DNA of 64,000 bases. It comes from Effrenium voratum (lineage: Eukaryota; Sar; Dinophyceae; Suessiales; Symbiodiniaceae). Positions 27,301-32,926 of the stretch are shown piece after piece. Within the stretch, counting starts at the first letter, position 1. Each line of letters starts with the position of its first letter. Location of the stretch: the NCBI GenBank assembly GCA_963377175.1, contig CAUJNA010003819.1, forward strand, positions 79,501 through 143,500, read 5' to 3'. The notes below the pieces were generated by a model that worked only from the letters and a program-made list of their open reading frames with translations, was not told where the DNA came from and made no database searches. The translations under genes were made by a program, and so were the position numbers.

Positions 27301-29250
27301 CCTCTTCGCGTACGGCTGGTCCTTGGCCGCCCCCTGCGCCGCCAGCGCCTGCGGCGCGCAGGGCCGCTGGCGCCGGCCTCTTGGCCGGGCTGCGGCGTAT
27401 CGTGGTCTCACTTCCTGAGTTGGTGGACTTTAAACTTTTTGGAAAGACCAAATTTTAGTGGTAAATAGAAAGTTCAAGCTGTTTTTGGCCAGTCAACTTG
27501 GGAAGTGAGTATTGTTGTTGGGATCGTTCCACCCGCCATCTGAGGATCGGTTTGGCTATAGAGGCGATAGCGGTAGATGGGTTCCACCTGCTTTAGATGG
27601 AAAGTTGTAAACCATTGACCAAAACCATGGACCACTTAGCCATGGACTACTTGGGTAAAGGATGTCAGCTTGGCTTAAAGATGGTTGTTGTTGGGAAACA
27701 TGTTTTACATGTTTACTTATTGTGGTTTAGTTGTTGACGTCCAAATCCACTTTGCTAAAATTTGAATGTTTGCTCCCCTTCCAACGTCAACCAAGGTATG
27801 TTGGTCTAAAGGAAGCGCCCTGCCTTTTCTTTGGTGCATTTTGCCAAGGGATGTTAGGACTTGAACTTTTTGCCAACTGATGTGTTTTCCATCAAATCAC
27901 TAAACGTTATGAATCCACCCATTCAATTGCAATCTATGAGTCTTGGGAACCTCAACTAGGTCCCCCATTAGGTGCCCTTTCTCACCCCTTTTTTGGTTGG
28001 GAGGGTTCCCCTACTAAAATAGACTACCAGATAAATGGTGCCCTTATTCTAACCTCTCTACTGGAGGACCTAGTTGGTCTAAAGGAACCGCCCTGCCTTT
28101 GCTTGATTGCTATTGGGTTGCATCTTTAGACTTTAGCTTTTTTTGGATTTCAACTGGTTTTCCATTAAAACCAAAAAAACTTTAAGCAGGGGAGCAGAAC
28201 GCAAGCGAGTTTTGGTGCTTTGGAGTTGTGGGTTAGGGGTTCCGGCACCCACTTAAACGGAGTTCACGGACTTGACTCACTTTTTTGGGGTTTGGACCAT
28301 TTTGGCGGTAAATAAAAAGCGAATCCGACTTTCTCTGGCCACAATGTAGGAAAGGTTCTAAGGGGTTCTCCTTGCACTTGCAGGGGGCCTATAGCCCATC
28401 CTCCAACTGCTGGTCTTTCCTAGTTCAAGAAACAACTGGCTTTCCACCAGATCCGGGTTCCGGACTCCGGTTCGGGTATCGGGAGCAGTCCGGAAGGAGT
28501 CCAGGGATTGCTGTTGGGTATACCACCACTTCCATTTGCTGAAGTTAAAACAGATAAATATAAAGCTGTTGCTTTTAAAGGAAAAGCTAGCACTGGACAT
28601 ACTTTCCATTTTTTCCAGAGATCACTGGAAATACAAAATCAGTTTTTTCCAGAGGACTTCAGCAAATGGATGAACAAGATCACAGCTCCGGGAAGCGAAG
28701 TTCGAAGTCTCGAGCTGTACTTTCCAAGGGCCGAGGCATCAGCCAGAGGCCAAGATCTTTGTGGGGTGTTGCTCAACATCGCCCTTTGACCGGAGATATT
28801 AGATGTGATTCCTGGTCAAAACCTGCTTTTAGATTTAAACCCAAGGGGCATCCGCAACCTTTGGAAAACATGACCTATACCACTTCTAGAAATCCTTCAC
28901 ATGCTTGGTTGTTTGAAGCCGCATACTTGCAGAGCCCTTCCCAGGCTGTAAACCGGGGTCTCCTCCAAAACGATGTTAGATCTTGGGAAAAACAGAGTCA
29001 CAAACAAACATGCAGTCGTGGTTGTGTGTGTGAAGCCCAGATGTTCAGGTAACCCTTAGCAGCCTTCATGGGCGGTTTGGATTGGGGACTTGAACCTTTG
29101 AGAGGGTAAAGTGGAAACCGCCAGTCGAACCTCCAATCCAAAGCAGGAGGGACACTGCGTGAGCCGAGGTCACTTTGGGTGGCCTCGACTTCCACCGATG
29201 CCCTGGGTCCCGCCATTGCAGCCTGCGAACAAGCGCTGAAGATGCGGCAG
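248..29250 (+). CDS. Split gene for a pentatricopeptide repeat (PPR) protein (gene span, about 20 mini-exons)
   Basis: Seen: at least 17 short GC-rich islands on the + strand encode pieces of a degenerate repeat of about 28-35 residues with a core like [NFS]-A-x-[IL]-S-A-C-E-K-x-x-x-W-R/Q-x-A-L. Neighbouring islands join in frame, for example CEKS|AAWRWALQLL, CEKAARWRE|AASLLAA and CEKG|KWAFAVD. Known: PPR proteins are helix-turn-helix solenoids that bind RNA, mostly in mitochondria and plastids, and dinoflagellates carry many with this SACEK-type helix. Inferred: one gene with about 15 PPR units, its first exon outside the window or unrecognised, and its stop codon not identified. No transit peptide could be checked. 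Introns run from about 0.3 to 4 kb and most use GC donors. The whole span is given; individual exons follow. It could also be two adjacent PPR genes, since the order is continuous but the exons near 24-30 kb join less cleanly. Confidence 0.78.
1636..1710 (+). CDS. Possible exon of the PPR gene, N-terminal helical region
   Basis: After GCGGTCCAG the frame reads VVEAFRLLIVEALGQLIRF, then APRRNG before GTGGAC, a canonical donor. The composition is GC-rich and helix-forming, unlike the flanking AT/C-rich intron. No family is recognised in this piece; it is placed here because it joins in phase with the preceding island. Confidence 0.4.
3125..3330. repeat. Telomere-like degenerate CCCTAAA/CCCAAA tract
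   Basis: AACCCTAACCCTAAAT is embedded in a longer AACCC/AAACC-rich tract. The dinoflagellate telomere unit is TTTAGGG, so this resembles a decayed interstitial telomeric run. It could also be a simple C/A-rich microsatellite. Confidence 0.5.
3414..3517. repeat. (GATA/GATT)n followed by (GA)n microsatellite
   Basis: A GATAGATAGATTGATAG tract grades into an uninterrupted (GA)n run. Confidence 0.95.
4340..4438. mobile_element. Family B inverted-repeat element, copy 1
   Basis: The ends CCATTTGCTTTAG and CTTAAGCAAATGG are inverted repeats. The core is CCTGTTGGTTTTAAAGGGAA, then a CACTACTGGAAATATG-like run and TCCAGGGGG. PPR exon A begins 30 bp downstream. Confidence 0.8.
4469..4586 (+). CDS. PPR exon A
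   Basis: It encodes HPARYTAAIGRCRRQRQWNV followed by ALLLLRE, a typical PPR helix A and helix B in which GRCRRQRQW replaces SACEKxxxW. It ends CGGGAG before GCGGTT (GC donor, phase 0). It starts about 30 bp after a family B inverted-repeat element (4340-4438). The 5' limit is approximate (after CTCAAG). Confidence 0.7.
5472..5540 (+). CDS. PPR exon B
   Basis: After GCGCAG the frame reads VAVVGLQLNGIVASATIS, then ACEKS, and stops at GAAGAGC before GCTGGG (GC donor). Joined to exon A it gives LLLLRE|VAVVGLQ, so a full 35-residue unit separates GRCRR from SACEK. Both ends are phase 0. Confidence 0.8.
6744..6859. mobile_element. Family A inverted-repeat element, copy 1, with a 3' fragment at 6929-6966
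   Basis: It starts CTAGGTCCCCCAG and ends near CTACTGGAGGGCCTA, with the family core GGGAGGGTTCCCCTA. A second 3' end (CTACTGGAGGACCTAG) lies at 6929-6966. A flanking 73-bp segment (6668-6740) is repeated at 6969-7042, so the locus was partly duplicated. Confidence 0.75.
7827..7881 (+). CDS. PPR exon C
   Basis: After AAGACAG the frame reads AAWRWALQLLPSARALAG. Joined to exon B it gives CEKS|AAWRWALQLL, the expected W-x-x-A-L helix. The exon can end at GCCGGAC before GCCTGC (GC donor, phase 1), giving AG|RFNAAS with exon D. An alternative end is the GT donor at 7896, after RLRQE. Confidence 0.7.
8118..8222. mobile_element. Family C inverted-repeat element, copy 1
   Basis: It runs TGTGGGTCAACG to TTTTTGATCCACATCCATG, with the family internal motifs ACCGCAGGTTT and TTCCATTTA. 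Confidence 0.6.
8215..8408. mobile_element. Two overlapping or tandem family B elements
   Basis: Two cores (CCCTGTTGGTTTTTGAGGGA and CCTGTTGGTTTCTGAGAGAA) occur in series, with GGGCTTAAGCATTTGCCTAAG between them and GCAAATGG at the end. It is read as head-to-tail copies sharing an inverted-repeat junction. Confidence 0.65.
8468..8517 (+). CDS. PPR exon D
   Basis: It encodes FNAASSACEKAARWRE after GTCCGAG and before GCGCAC (GC donor). It joins exon E as RWRE|AASLLAASRSADVV. A compound family B element ends 60 bp upstream at 8408. An earlier start near 8442 is possible. Confidence 0.75.
9009..9162. repeat. C-rich (CCCCAACCCCCCA)n minisatellite
   Basis: Repeated ACCCCAACCCCCCACCCC units of irregular length. 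Strand asymmetry is extreme: almost no G. Confidence 0.9.
9879..9954 (+). CDS. PPR exon E
   Basis: After CGTCGCAG the frame reads AASLLAASRSADVVSFNTVI, then SACEKG, one of the cleanest PPR matches in the window. It stops at GAAGG before GCGGCG (GC donor, phase 1). Joined to exon F it gives CEKG|KWAFAVDIC. Confidence 0.85.
11157..11199 (+). CDS. PPR exon F (43-bp mini-exon)
   Basis: After GTCGCGAAG the frame reads KWAFAVDICEAAF and ends TTCAG before GCCGGA (GC donor, phase 2). It supplies helix B for the unit begun in exon E. Joined to exon G it gives EAAFR|FRLRSMVTFNAT. Confidence 0.75.
11345..12081. repeat. Long (AC)n / (CACACCA)n / (ACGC)n tract
   Basis: More than 700 bp of CA-type repeats, with many CACACCA septamers, ACGC runs and CATACA runs. 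Frames through it are open on both strands but carry no protein signal. Confidence 0.97.
12142..12177 (+). CDS. PPR exon G (36-bp mini-exon)
   Basis: It encodes FRLRSMVTFNA plus two bases of the next codon, after CTGGCAG and before GCTCCT (GC donor). Joined to exon H it gives MVTFNATLSACEKCGKWRE, a complete PPR helix A. It begins about 60 bp after the large (AC)n tract. Confidence 0.65.
12620..12748. mobile_element. Family D MITE, TA-flanked (Tc1/mariner-like), copy 1
   Basis: The ends CTGTGGATGGACGAAATCC and its near-inverse GGATTTCGCAACCATCCACAG are flanked by TA on each side. There is no coding capacity. TA targets and such ends are those of Tc1/mariner-derived non-autonomous elements. 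Confidence 0.85.
12802..12838 (+). CDS. PPR exon H (37-bp mini-exon)
   Basis: It encodes LSACEKCGKWRE after GACCGAG and before GCAGGA (GC donor, phase 0). The upstream frame is closed by TGA at 12794, so an acceptor is needed. It joins exon I as KWRE|ALARFPPCPDA. A family D element lies about 50 bp upstream (12620-12748). Confidence 0.75.
13323..13424. mobile_element. Family C inverted-repeat element, copy 2
   Basis: It runs GCAGTGGCTCAAAA to TTTTGAGCCACGC, with internal AAATGGAACCCTGGTAAGTG and ACCTGCGG. PPR exon I starts 46 bp downstream. Confidence 0.78.
13471..13557 (+). CDS. PPR exon I
   Basis: It encodes ALARFPPCPDAIARNAALSA, then CEKASCWQQ, with helix A and the start of helix B. The acceptor is GATCCGAG and the donor CAG before GCAGCC (GC, phase 0). 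It joins exon J as CWQQ|AVLLFGVL. A family C element ends about 45 bp upstream. Confidence 0.85.
14351..14467. mobile_element. Family D MITE, TA-flanked, copy 2
   Basis: The left end CTGTGGACGAAATACTGCAC lacks a few bases; the right end is GCAGGATTTCGTCCATCCAC followed by AG. TA flanks both sides. Confidence 0.83.
14925..15041. mobile_element. Family A inverted-repeat element, copy 2
   Basis: Ends CTAGGTCCCCCAGTAG and CTGGAGGACCTAG are inverted repeats around the core GGGAGGGTTCCCCTACT. It lies 66 bp upstream of PPR exon J. Confidence 0.8.
15108..15161 (+). CDS. PPR exon J
   Basis: It encodes AVLLFGVLSCRDLISFSA after TGGCCAG and before GTGGCT, one of the few canonical GT donors. Joined to exon K it gives ISFSA|VISACEKSALW. 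A family A element (14925-15041) lies 66 bp upstream. Confidence 0.75.
16035..16649 (-). other. Open reading frame of unknown significance on the minus strand
   Basis: A 204-codon minus-strand frame lies in the intron between PPR exons J and K. It contains VLYGLRGVLWRLRAAKALAE and GGMQEALFFACRAQVGIRGG. No family is recognised. Length alone is not decisive here, but composition differs from the surrounding repeats. It could be a decayed retrocopy or chance. Confidence 0.2.
16667..16712 (+). CDS. PPR exon K
   Basis: It encodes VISACEKSALWRHSL after CACTAAG. The frame stays open to about 16780 (GLLSAAAASRALEALQ), so the end is uncertain. Ending at 16712 before GCTTGC (GC donor, phase 1) lets it join exon L in frame. 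Confidence 0.7.
16803..16940. repeat. Dispersed repeat family G, copy 1
   Basis: It shares AACCAGCCGTTTTCCC, TCTGGAGGTTTTC and AGAAAGAAGGATCCCTGGAA with 25930-26060, and matches 63828-63960 in reverse. The ends GGGGTTGATTCCCC are partly self-complementary. Confidence 0.7.
17396..18130. repeat. 105-bp tandem repeat, seven copies
   Basis: The unit (from CTGGCCGCGAGCGTTTTGCG) recurs at 17396, 17501, 17606, 17711, 17816, 17921 and 18026, a period of exactly 105 bp with few differences. Because 105 is divisible by three, both strands stay open for about 290 codons. The translated 35-residue unit shows no recognised domain, so it is called a minisatellite rather than a gene. Confidence 0.93.
18133..18210 (+). 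repeat. tRNA-like fragment (possible SINE head)
   Basis: GGGCTCGATTCCCG at about 18182-18195 forms a T-arm-like stem-loop with a B-box-like core. TCTCGTGGTCCGGCGGCAC upstream resembles a D-arm/A-box. It directly follows the 105-bp array and precedes a (CAACAG)n run, as in a SINE. No full cloverleaf with an anticodon arm was convincing. Confidence 0.35.
18443..18800 (+). repeat. 358-bp direct repeat, left copy
   Basis: It matches 19946-20303 at all but two positions over 358 bp. It contains a 20-bp tandem duplication (ACTGATGAGTCTCGAGTACA) and ends in (AC)n. It may be a terminal repeat of a small mobile element or half of a recent duplication. Confidence 0.85.
18801..19945. other. Purine-rich core between the 358-bp direct repeats
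   Basis: The + strand is rich in A and G. TTTAGGGCGNCGCANCCCGCC recurs at about 19219, 19278 and 19397, and GCCATCCCTAANCGGGCGAA at about 19083, 19622 and 19704. Open frames on both strands are low-complexity (Lys/Arg-rich + strand, Leu/Phe/Ser-rich - strand). No reverse transcriptase or transposase is present. Confidence 0.6.
19946..20303 (+). repeat. 358-bp direct repeat, right copy
   Basis: It is the right-hand partner of 18443-18800, same orientation and same length. The two differences seen are T/C near the start and C/T near position 260 of the unit. PPR exon L starts about 380 bp further on. Confidence 0.85.
20687..20818 (+). CDS. PPR exon L
   Basis: After TTTCCTAG the frame reads AFVPLLARSPLSLRGVRCDL, then VARNAACSACEKAAEWQQAL and GFL. 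This is almost a full PPR unit and the longest clear PPR exon here. It ends at CCTAG before GCGAGG (GC donor, phase 1). An (AAAC)n tract begins 25 bp downstream. Confidence 0.85.
   Translation, partial: ARSCRCSLARRSHSEASAATSWRATRRAAPARKLRSGNKRWAS
20845..21095. repeat. (AAAC)n microsatellite
   Basis: About 250 bp of AAAC units with occasional ACGC and ATAC variants, starting 27 bp after PPR exon L. Confidence 0.97.
21822..21877 (+). CDS. PPR exon M
   Basis: It encodes SPDVVTHHAAISACERAQ after TTGGCAG. The donor appears to be GA (GCGCAG before GAGTTT). It joins exon N as CERAQ|EWRCSLVL. A family C element starts about 25 bp downstream. The unit formed with exon L is short (28 residues), so an exon between them may have been missed. 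Confidence 0.78.
21904..22011. mobile_element. Family C inverted-repeat element, copy 3 (reverse orientation)
   Basis: It runs TGTGGGTCAAAATTAAACC to ATTTTTGACCCACAGCC, the reverse of copy 7. It lies about 25 bp after PPR exon M. Confidence 0.8.
22443..23042 (-). other. Two adjacent minus-strand frames with protein-like composition
   Basis: Frames at 22686-23042 (with FPVILALEDQQLRGSK and GGNDDASRRARYILTAG) and 22450-22650 (with LPPNEVRNLACKDLFEQA) follow each other on the minus strand, separated by a frame change. They may be remnants of one coding sequence such as a mobile-element fragment. No domain is recognised. Confidence 0.2.
23329..23406 (+). CDS. PPR exon N
   Basis: After GGCCTCAG the frame reads EWRCSLVLKLQARRDRLRAV, then NAPCLG, which fits helix B and the start of the next unit. 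The donor is not resolved (GTTGTT follows). A GGTTGGTGGGT-type minisatellite follows at once. Confidence 0.6.
23400..23585. repeat. GGT-rich minisatellite with GGTGGCATGGTG units
   Basis: GGGTGGCATGGT repeats three times, then irregular GGTTGGTGGG units follow. Confidence 0.85.
24633..24708 (+). CDS. PPR exon O
   Basis: It encodes APWRLAQRLLGLEPDLVARR and ends GGK before GTGCTG. The W-R-x-A-x-x-L-L and PDLVA elements are PPR-like. The 5' limit is unclear; the same frame is open from about 24562. A family A element begins at 24715, about 7 bp into the presumed intron. Confidence 0.5.
24715..24834. mobile_element. Family A inverted-repeat element, copy 3
   Basis: It has full ends CTAGGTCCCCCAG and CTACTGGAGGACCTAG. 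It begins 6 bp after the presumed end of PPR exon O. Confidence 0.85.
25128..25166 (+). CDS. Possible PPR mini-exon
   Basis: The frame reads FSTSFSSACCRGAG, which resembles the SFxSACxxGAG helix A of a PPR unit. It would fill the gap between LVA of exon O and ALGLF of exon P. Splice sites and phase could not be fitted, so this is a weak call. Confidence 0.3.
25930..26060. repeat. Dispersed repeat family G, copy 2
   Basis: It is the same unit as at 16803-16940, beginning TCTAGGGGTTGGTTCCCCAT and ending GAGGTACCGCTAGAAAAGG. Confidence 0.7.
27293..27376 (+). CDS. PPR exon P
   Basis: After GGCTCGAG the frame reads ALGLFAYGWSLAAPCAASAC, then GAQGRWRR. ALGLF is the tail of one helix and CAASACGAQGRW the next helix A. 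The island is strongly GC-rich. The 3' end is uncertain, and a family E element starts at 27407. Confidence 0.6.
27407..27509. mobile_element. Family E inverted-repeat element, copy 1
   Basis: The ends CTCACTTCCTGAGTTG and CAACTTGGGAAGTGAG are imperfect 16-bp inverted repeats. The core is GGAAAGACCAAATTTTAGTG. PPR exon P ends about 30 bp upstream. Confidence 0.8.
27537..27650. repeat. Dispersed repeat pair, copy 1
   Basis: It contains ATCTGAGGATCGGTTTGGCT and ACCATGGACCACTTAGCCAT, repeated in the same order at 30409-30512. No inverted ends are obvious. Confidence 0.75.
27956..28073. mobile_element. Family A inverted-repeat element, copy 4
   Basis: The ends are CTAGGTCCCCCATTAG and CTACTGGAGGACCTAG. 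The left flank CTTGGGAACCTCAA is the same as at copy 6, so both sit in one older repeat. Confidence 0.85.
28532..28669. mobile_element. Family B inverted-repeat element, copy 4 (divergent)
   Basis: The ends CCATTTGCTGAAG and CTTCAGCAAATGG are perfect inverted repeats. The core has diverged from other copies but keeps TTTTAAAGG and TTTTTTCCAGAGG. Confidence 0.75.
29169..29250 (+). CDS. PPR exon Q
   Basis: It encodes SLWVASTSTDALGPAIAACE, then QALKMRQ, before a canonical GTCGCA donor. AIAACEQALKMRQ matches the SACEKxxxWRQ helix. The acceptor is probably GCCGAG. Confidence 0.6.
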
Positions 29251-29984
29251 GTCGCAAAAAAACAAAAAAACTGAGCGAGTGAGCGACGGACACACACCTG
29301 CCTTTGCCCCCGAGAGAGTTGGAAAGTTGGAACTCTAACTCCCAAAGAAAAGGAAAGGGCCCTGTTGTTTCAAAAACAAATGGTGCAGGTTTGCATTCAA
29401 AGTCAAGCTATGAGCAGCTGTTGTTGTCTTTTGGAGCTGATACCCCTCTTGCGGGGTGGTTGAAGGGAAGATAGATAGAAGGAAACAATATATTTTGAGG
29501 GGGGCCTTAGTCAAGTTGCCCATGCGGTTTAATGGTTCAAAACATCTTCAACATCGGCGACCAAAGCAATCCGTCCGCACAAGGCAAGATGCAGTTGTGA
29601 CGTACACCCAAGGGAAGTTCTACTCAAATGAAGTTCTAGTCAAATTGCGGCCTCACAGGGAGAAGTTGCGGCCTCTCTCATGATGAAACGTGACTCCAAT
29701 ACACCGGTTTCTTGTCTTTTTGATGTCTTTTGATTAGGCCAAGTATGCGGGATAGAAAAAAAGTTCTGCGTGCTGGAAGCCGCTGGCAGGAGCTAGGGGC
29801 GGTTTTTCTTCGTTATATTCCAACTACGCAGGTCTATGGTTTTTTTTGTGGGCCATGGGGGACATGCAAAACAACTTGCAACAAACCCAAACACCAACTT
29901 ACCCCAACAACTTCACATGTGGCACCCCCCATTCCCTTTTTGAGCCCCCCCCCTTTTTGGGCGGGGAAACCACATGAGGCGAGC

Positions 29985-30119
29985 CTCGCACCCCGAACCC
30001 CGAGGCTCATCAACCTCAGCTGGGAGCGGGGGCTCCGCGACAGCCGCTCCGGGCGCCTGCAGAGCGCTGGGCGCAAACATCGGCTGCAGGAAATGGAGGC
30101 CCCCGCTATCCGGAGACTG
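29985..30119 (+). CDS. GC-rich island, possible last PPR exon (frame unresolved)
   Basis: A GC-rich island is open in two frames. One reads LINLSWERGLRDSRSGR; the other contains ACRALGANIGCRKWRPPL and then a stop. Neither is a convincing PPR unit. It abuts a family A element at 30120, as several true exons do. It may hold the C-terminus of the PPR protein. Confidence 0.22.
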
Positions 30120-30236
30120 CTAGGTGCCAGCTAGGTGCCCGACCTCTCATCCCTTTTTTGGTTGGGAGGGTTCCCCTACTTTCATCTGCCGCAAAAAGTT
30201 GGTACCAACTTATTCTAACCTCTCTACTGGACCTGA
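30120..30236. mobile_element. Family A inverted-repeat element, copy 5 (degenerate)
   Basis: The 5' end CTAGGTGCCAGCTAGG and 3' end CTCTACTGGACCT are eroded. GCTATCCGGA occurs on both sides (about 30105 and 30244), suggesting a flanking duplication. It abuts a GC-rich island. Confidence 0.65.
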
Positions 30237-30239
30237 GGC

Positions 30240-32272
30240 CGGAGCTATCCGGAAGTTCATCGATCCCTAGGCGTCCTTTTGGATCCTTTGTTGCCCAGTG
30301 GTTGCCTTTGTTTCCTGCCCTTTTCTCCTTTTTTTTGGTTAAGGGCTACCTTTGAAACTCAACCAGCAAAAAAAAGAGATGCCCTTTTTGTCCATGGCCA
30401 CCGGGCATCTGAGGATCGGTTTGGCTATAGAAATAGATGGGCTCCACCTGGATTAGATGGAAGTTTGTAAACCATTGACCAAAACCATGGACCACTTAGC
30501 CATGGACTACTTGCATCCACTTTAACGTGCTAAGCTAGTCATGAGGATGGCATGCCGCTTTGGTATCACAGAACAAATCCAGAAAGGTGCTCGTTGTGCC
30601 CCTGCTCCTTGCTTCCCTAAAGCAAGACGGCAATTGCGGCGTGAATGACAAATGGAAGCCCCTCCGGCGGAGTTCTTGGGAGTTTGACTCACATCTGACG
30701 AGAAGTGGCCAAGGGGTTCCTTTGGTGTGCGGCCAATCTTGCAGATTGTGCCAGAGTCTTTGGAGCAATCTTGTTGGTTTCAAGACCTTACATGGGCTAC
30801 GTGCTGAACTGGGGCCCGAAAGTTATGTTCCTTTGGTTTCCCTTCAAAGCAACCTGAAAAGGGTACCGAGCCGCAAAGAAAGCCACTCCATATGTTCAGG
30901 GGTCCTCTAAACCACTAAAAGTTTTAAGCTTTTGGCAGGGGAGCTGAGGTCAGCCCAGTGAAGGAACAAAACAGCATCCATTGTGATTTGTCCTGTTTAG
31001 GAACAAAAGTCCTATGGGCGGCTCGTCTTTTTTGACCCTTTTCCAGGTTGCTCAGAGAAGCCAACGGGACACCACCCCAAATACGGGGGTTCCCGTTTTT
31101 TGAGACAAGCCCATACCCATCAAGAGAGTTACTGGTACGGATTCGGGGATCAAGCGTCGGCGCTTCATTCAAGTGAGTGGCCCAAGGCTGCCCAAAAAGC
31201 CAAGCTTTTGGGGGTTAGGGGTGACACCAAATCATTGGCACAAAACGTACTTGTGTTTCTTTTCTTTCGGTTTTTGGGAGCTGGGGAGATCTCTTTTTGA
31301 TTTAGTTTTGGCCCCAAAACAGCTTTGGATTAAACATGACTTCACATCTCTCGAGAAGCACGCAAACCCAAGCTGATTTTTGGGTCCGCGGCAACAGCTT
31401 CAAGTTGGTGTTGGCCGTGGTGAACTGTTTGCTGATTTGCTTTAGTTGGCTGTGGGTCGAAACCAATGGTACCATTTTGGGGTAGGTGCACCACCCAGTT
31501 TAGTCTAACTATTTGAGTTGGGATTGGGATTTTCACTGGGGGTACGGGATTTGGACCCATGGCCACTTGAGTGACAGTAGAATCCACAATCCCCCCAATT
31601 TGGTTCAGGCCCAGCCAACTTACCCGCAAGGGAATTGTGCCATCTAGTAGGGGCTTGTCTTTTTTCGGGGACACCCTTGTTGGTCGGTTTGGAAGGGAAA
31701 CCGACAGGACAACCGACTTGGCGGACGCCCTAAAAACTAAAGAGACACCCTTTTCCACGTTGTAGTTGCAAGGGAGTATGGAAACTCCAAGGGTTCAGCC
31801 CTCGAAAAGGAACGGCCCTCGTAAGGATGCAGGTCAATTGTATTCCCTTTTACCGAATTCCCCGAAAACAAGCCCAAAAAGCGGAGCTTGCTCCTTGATC
31901 ATGACTTAAGATTAGCTTTCAAGTCCCCCTCATAAGTCAATGTTCAAATTGTTCCAGCACTTAGAGTGCAGAGGAAAGCCTCCTGGATGCATAGAACTGC
32001 TTATGGAATTTGGAAGTTGGTATGTGTAGAGTCCCTTGATCCCAAATCCAGAGATATCTGGAGAACAGAGGCCCCTTCTACAGCAACTCAAAGGGGTAAC
32101 CCAGACGCAGACACACAGTCTGCGTCACACGACCTGCATTTTCCGTGGGGAGACGCATTTTCGGAGGAAATACGCGGTTTTGTTTGACCGCGGGAAAGGG
32201 GTGGTCGCCCACGTTTAGGACACCATATTTTGGGACGAACCCGCCGTTGACTTGCAATGAATCTTGGGAACC
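30240..32272. other. Probable intergenic region between the PPR and NTE-like genes
   Basis: No exon-like GC island with a recognisable reading was found, only repeats: the 30409-30512 unit and a degenerate relative (31440-31572) of an element at 37343-37485. No promoter motif was identified; dinoflagellate genes generally lack a TATA box. Confidence 0.4.
30409..30512. repeat. Dispersed repeat pair, copy 2
   Basis: It is the same unit as 27537-27650, with a short internal deletion in the GGCGATAGCGGTAGATGG segment. Confidence 0.75.
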
Positions 32273-32276
32273 TCAA

Positions 32277-32394
32277 CTAGGTCCCTCAGTAGTGCCCTTT
32301 TGCCCCTTTTTTGGGGGGGAGTGTTCCCCTACTAAAATAGACAACAAAAAAAAGGTTGGTACCCTTATTCTAACCTTTCTACTGGAGGACCTAG
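32277..32394. mobile_element. Family A inverted-repeat element, copy 6, with TCAA target duplication
   Basis: The ends are CTAGGTCCCTCAGTAG and CTACTGGAGGACCTAG. TCAA flanks both sides (32273-32276 and 32395-32398). A related sequence without the insert is at 32752-32790. Confidence 0.9.
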
Positions 32395-32545
32395 TCAAGA
32401 CTGGACATGAATCACCATGACTTCACGCGTCTGGACCATAGGTGTCCTTTTGGAAAAATACATGGCCCTGGTCAATGGAACAAAACCCATCTAAACCATT
32501 GCCTTCAACTGTTTTTGACCACACTAACCTAAAAAGGACACCTAT

Positions 32546-32653
32546 ATGGGTATGGGTCAAAATTAAGCGACCAGGGGACCGCAGGTTTTCGTCATTGGTT
32601 CCATTTACCGGGGCAAGCCTTTTTGGGGTTACCCGTTTTTTGACCCACAGCCA
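32546..32653. mobile_element. Family C inverted-repeat element, copy 4 (reverse orientation)
   Basis: It runs TATGGGTCAAAATTAAGCG to TTTTTTGACCCACAGCC, with internal GGACCGCAGGTTTTCGTC. A direct repeat TTTGACCACACTAACCTAAA flanks it at about 32515 and 32673. Confidence 0.8.
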
Positions 32654-32817
32654 TATGGTCTTGCCTTCTGTGTTTGACCACACTAACCTAAAAGCGTGAG
32701 ACCTACATGAGCTTCTCAAAAAGCAGTGGGAACCTCAAAACAATGTATGAATCTTGGGAACCTCAACACTGGATATGAATCACCACGGTCTCCGCGCGCG
32801 TGGACTGTGCGCGTGAG

Positions 32818-32926
32818 GCGTACATGAGCTTCTCCTCCGGGGAGTCCGACATGGAGATGGAGGCCGAGGTTGAAGAACAGAACCCGGGCCTAGACTCCCC
32901 GTCGCTCTGCGTGCAGCAGAAGCAGC
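32818..32926 (+). CDS. NTE-like exon 1 (acidic N-terminal segment)
   Basis: It reads [20 protein letters not shown], then [16 protein letters not shown], and ends AGCAGC before GCGCCT (GC donor, phase 1). It joins exon 2 as [14 protein letters not shown]. The frame is open only from 32779. GTGAG at 32813-32817 can serve as an acceptor, cis or spliced-leader, and the ATG at 32824 could be the start codon. Confidence 0.6.
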
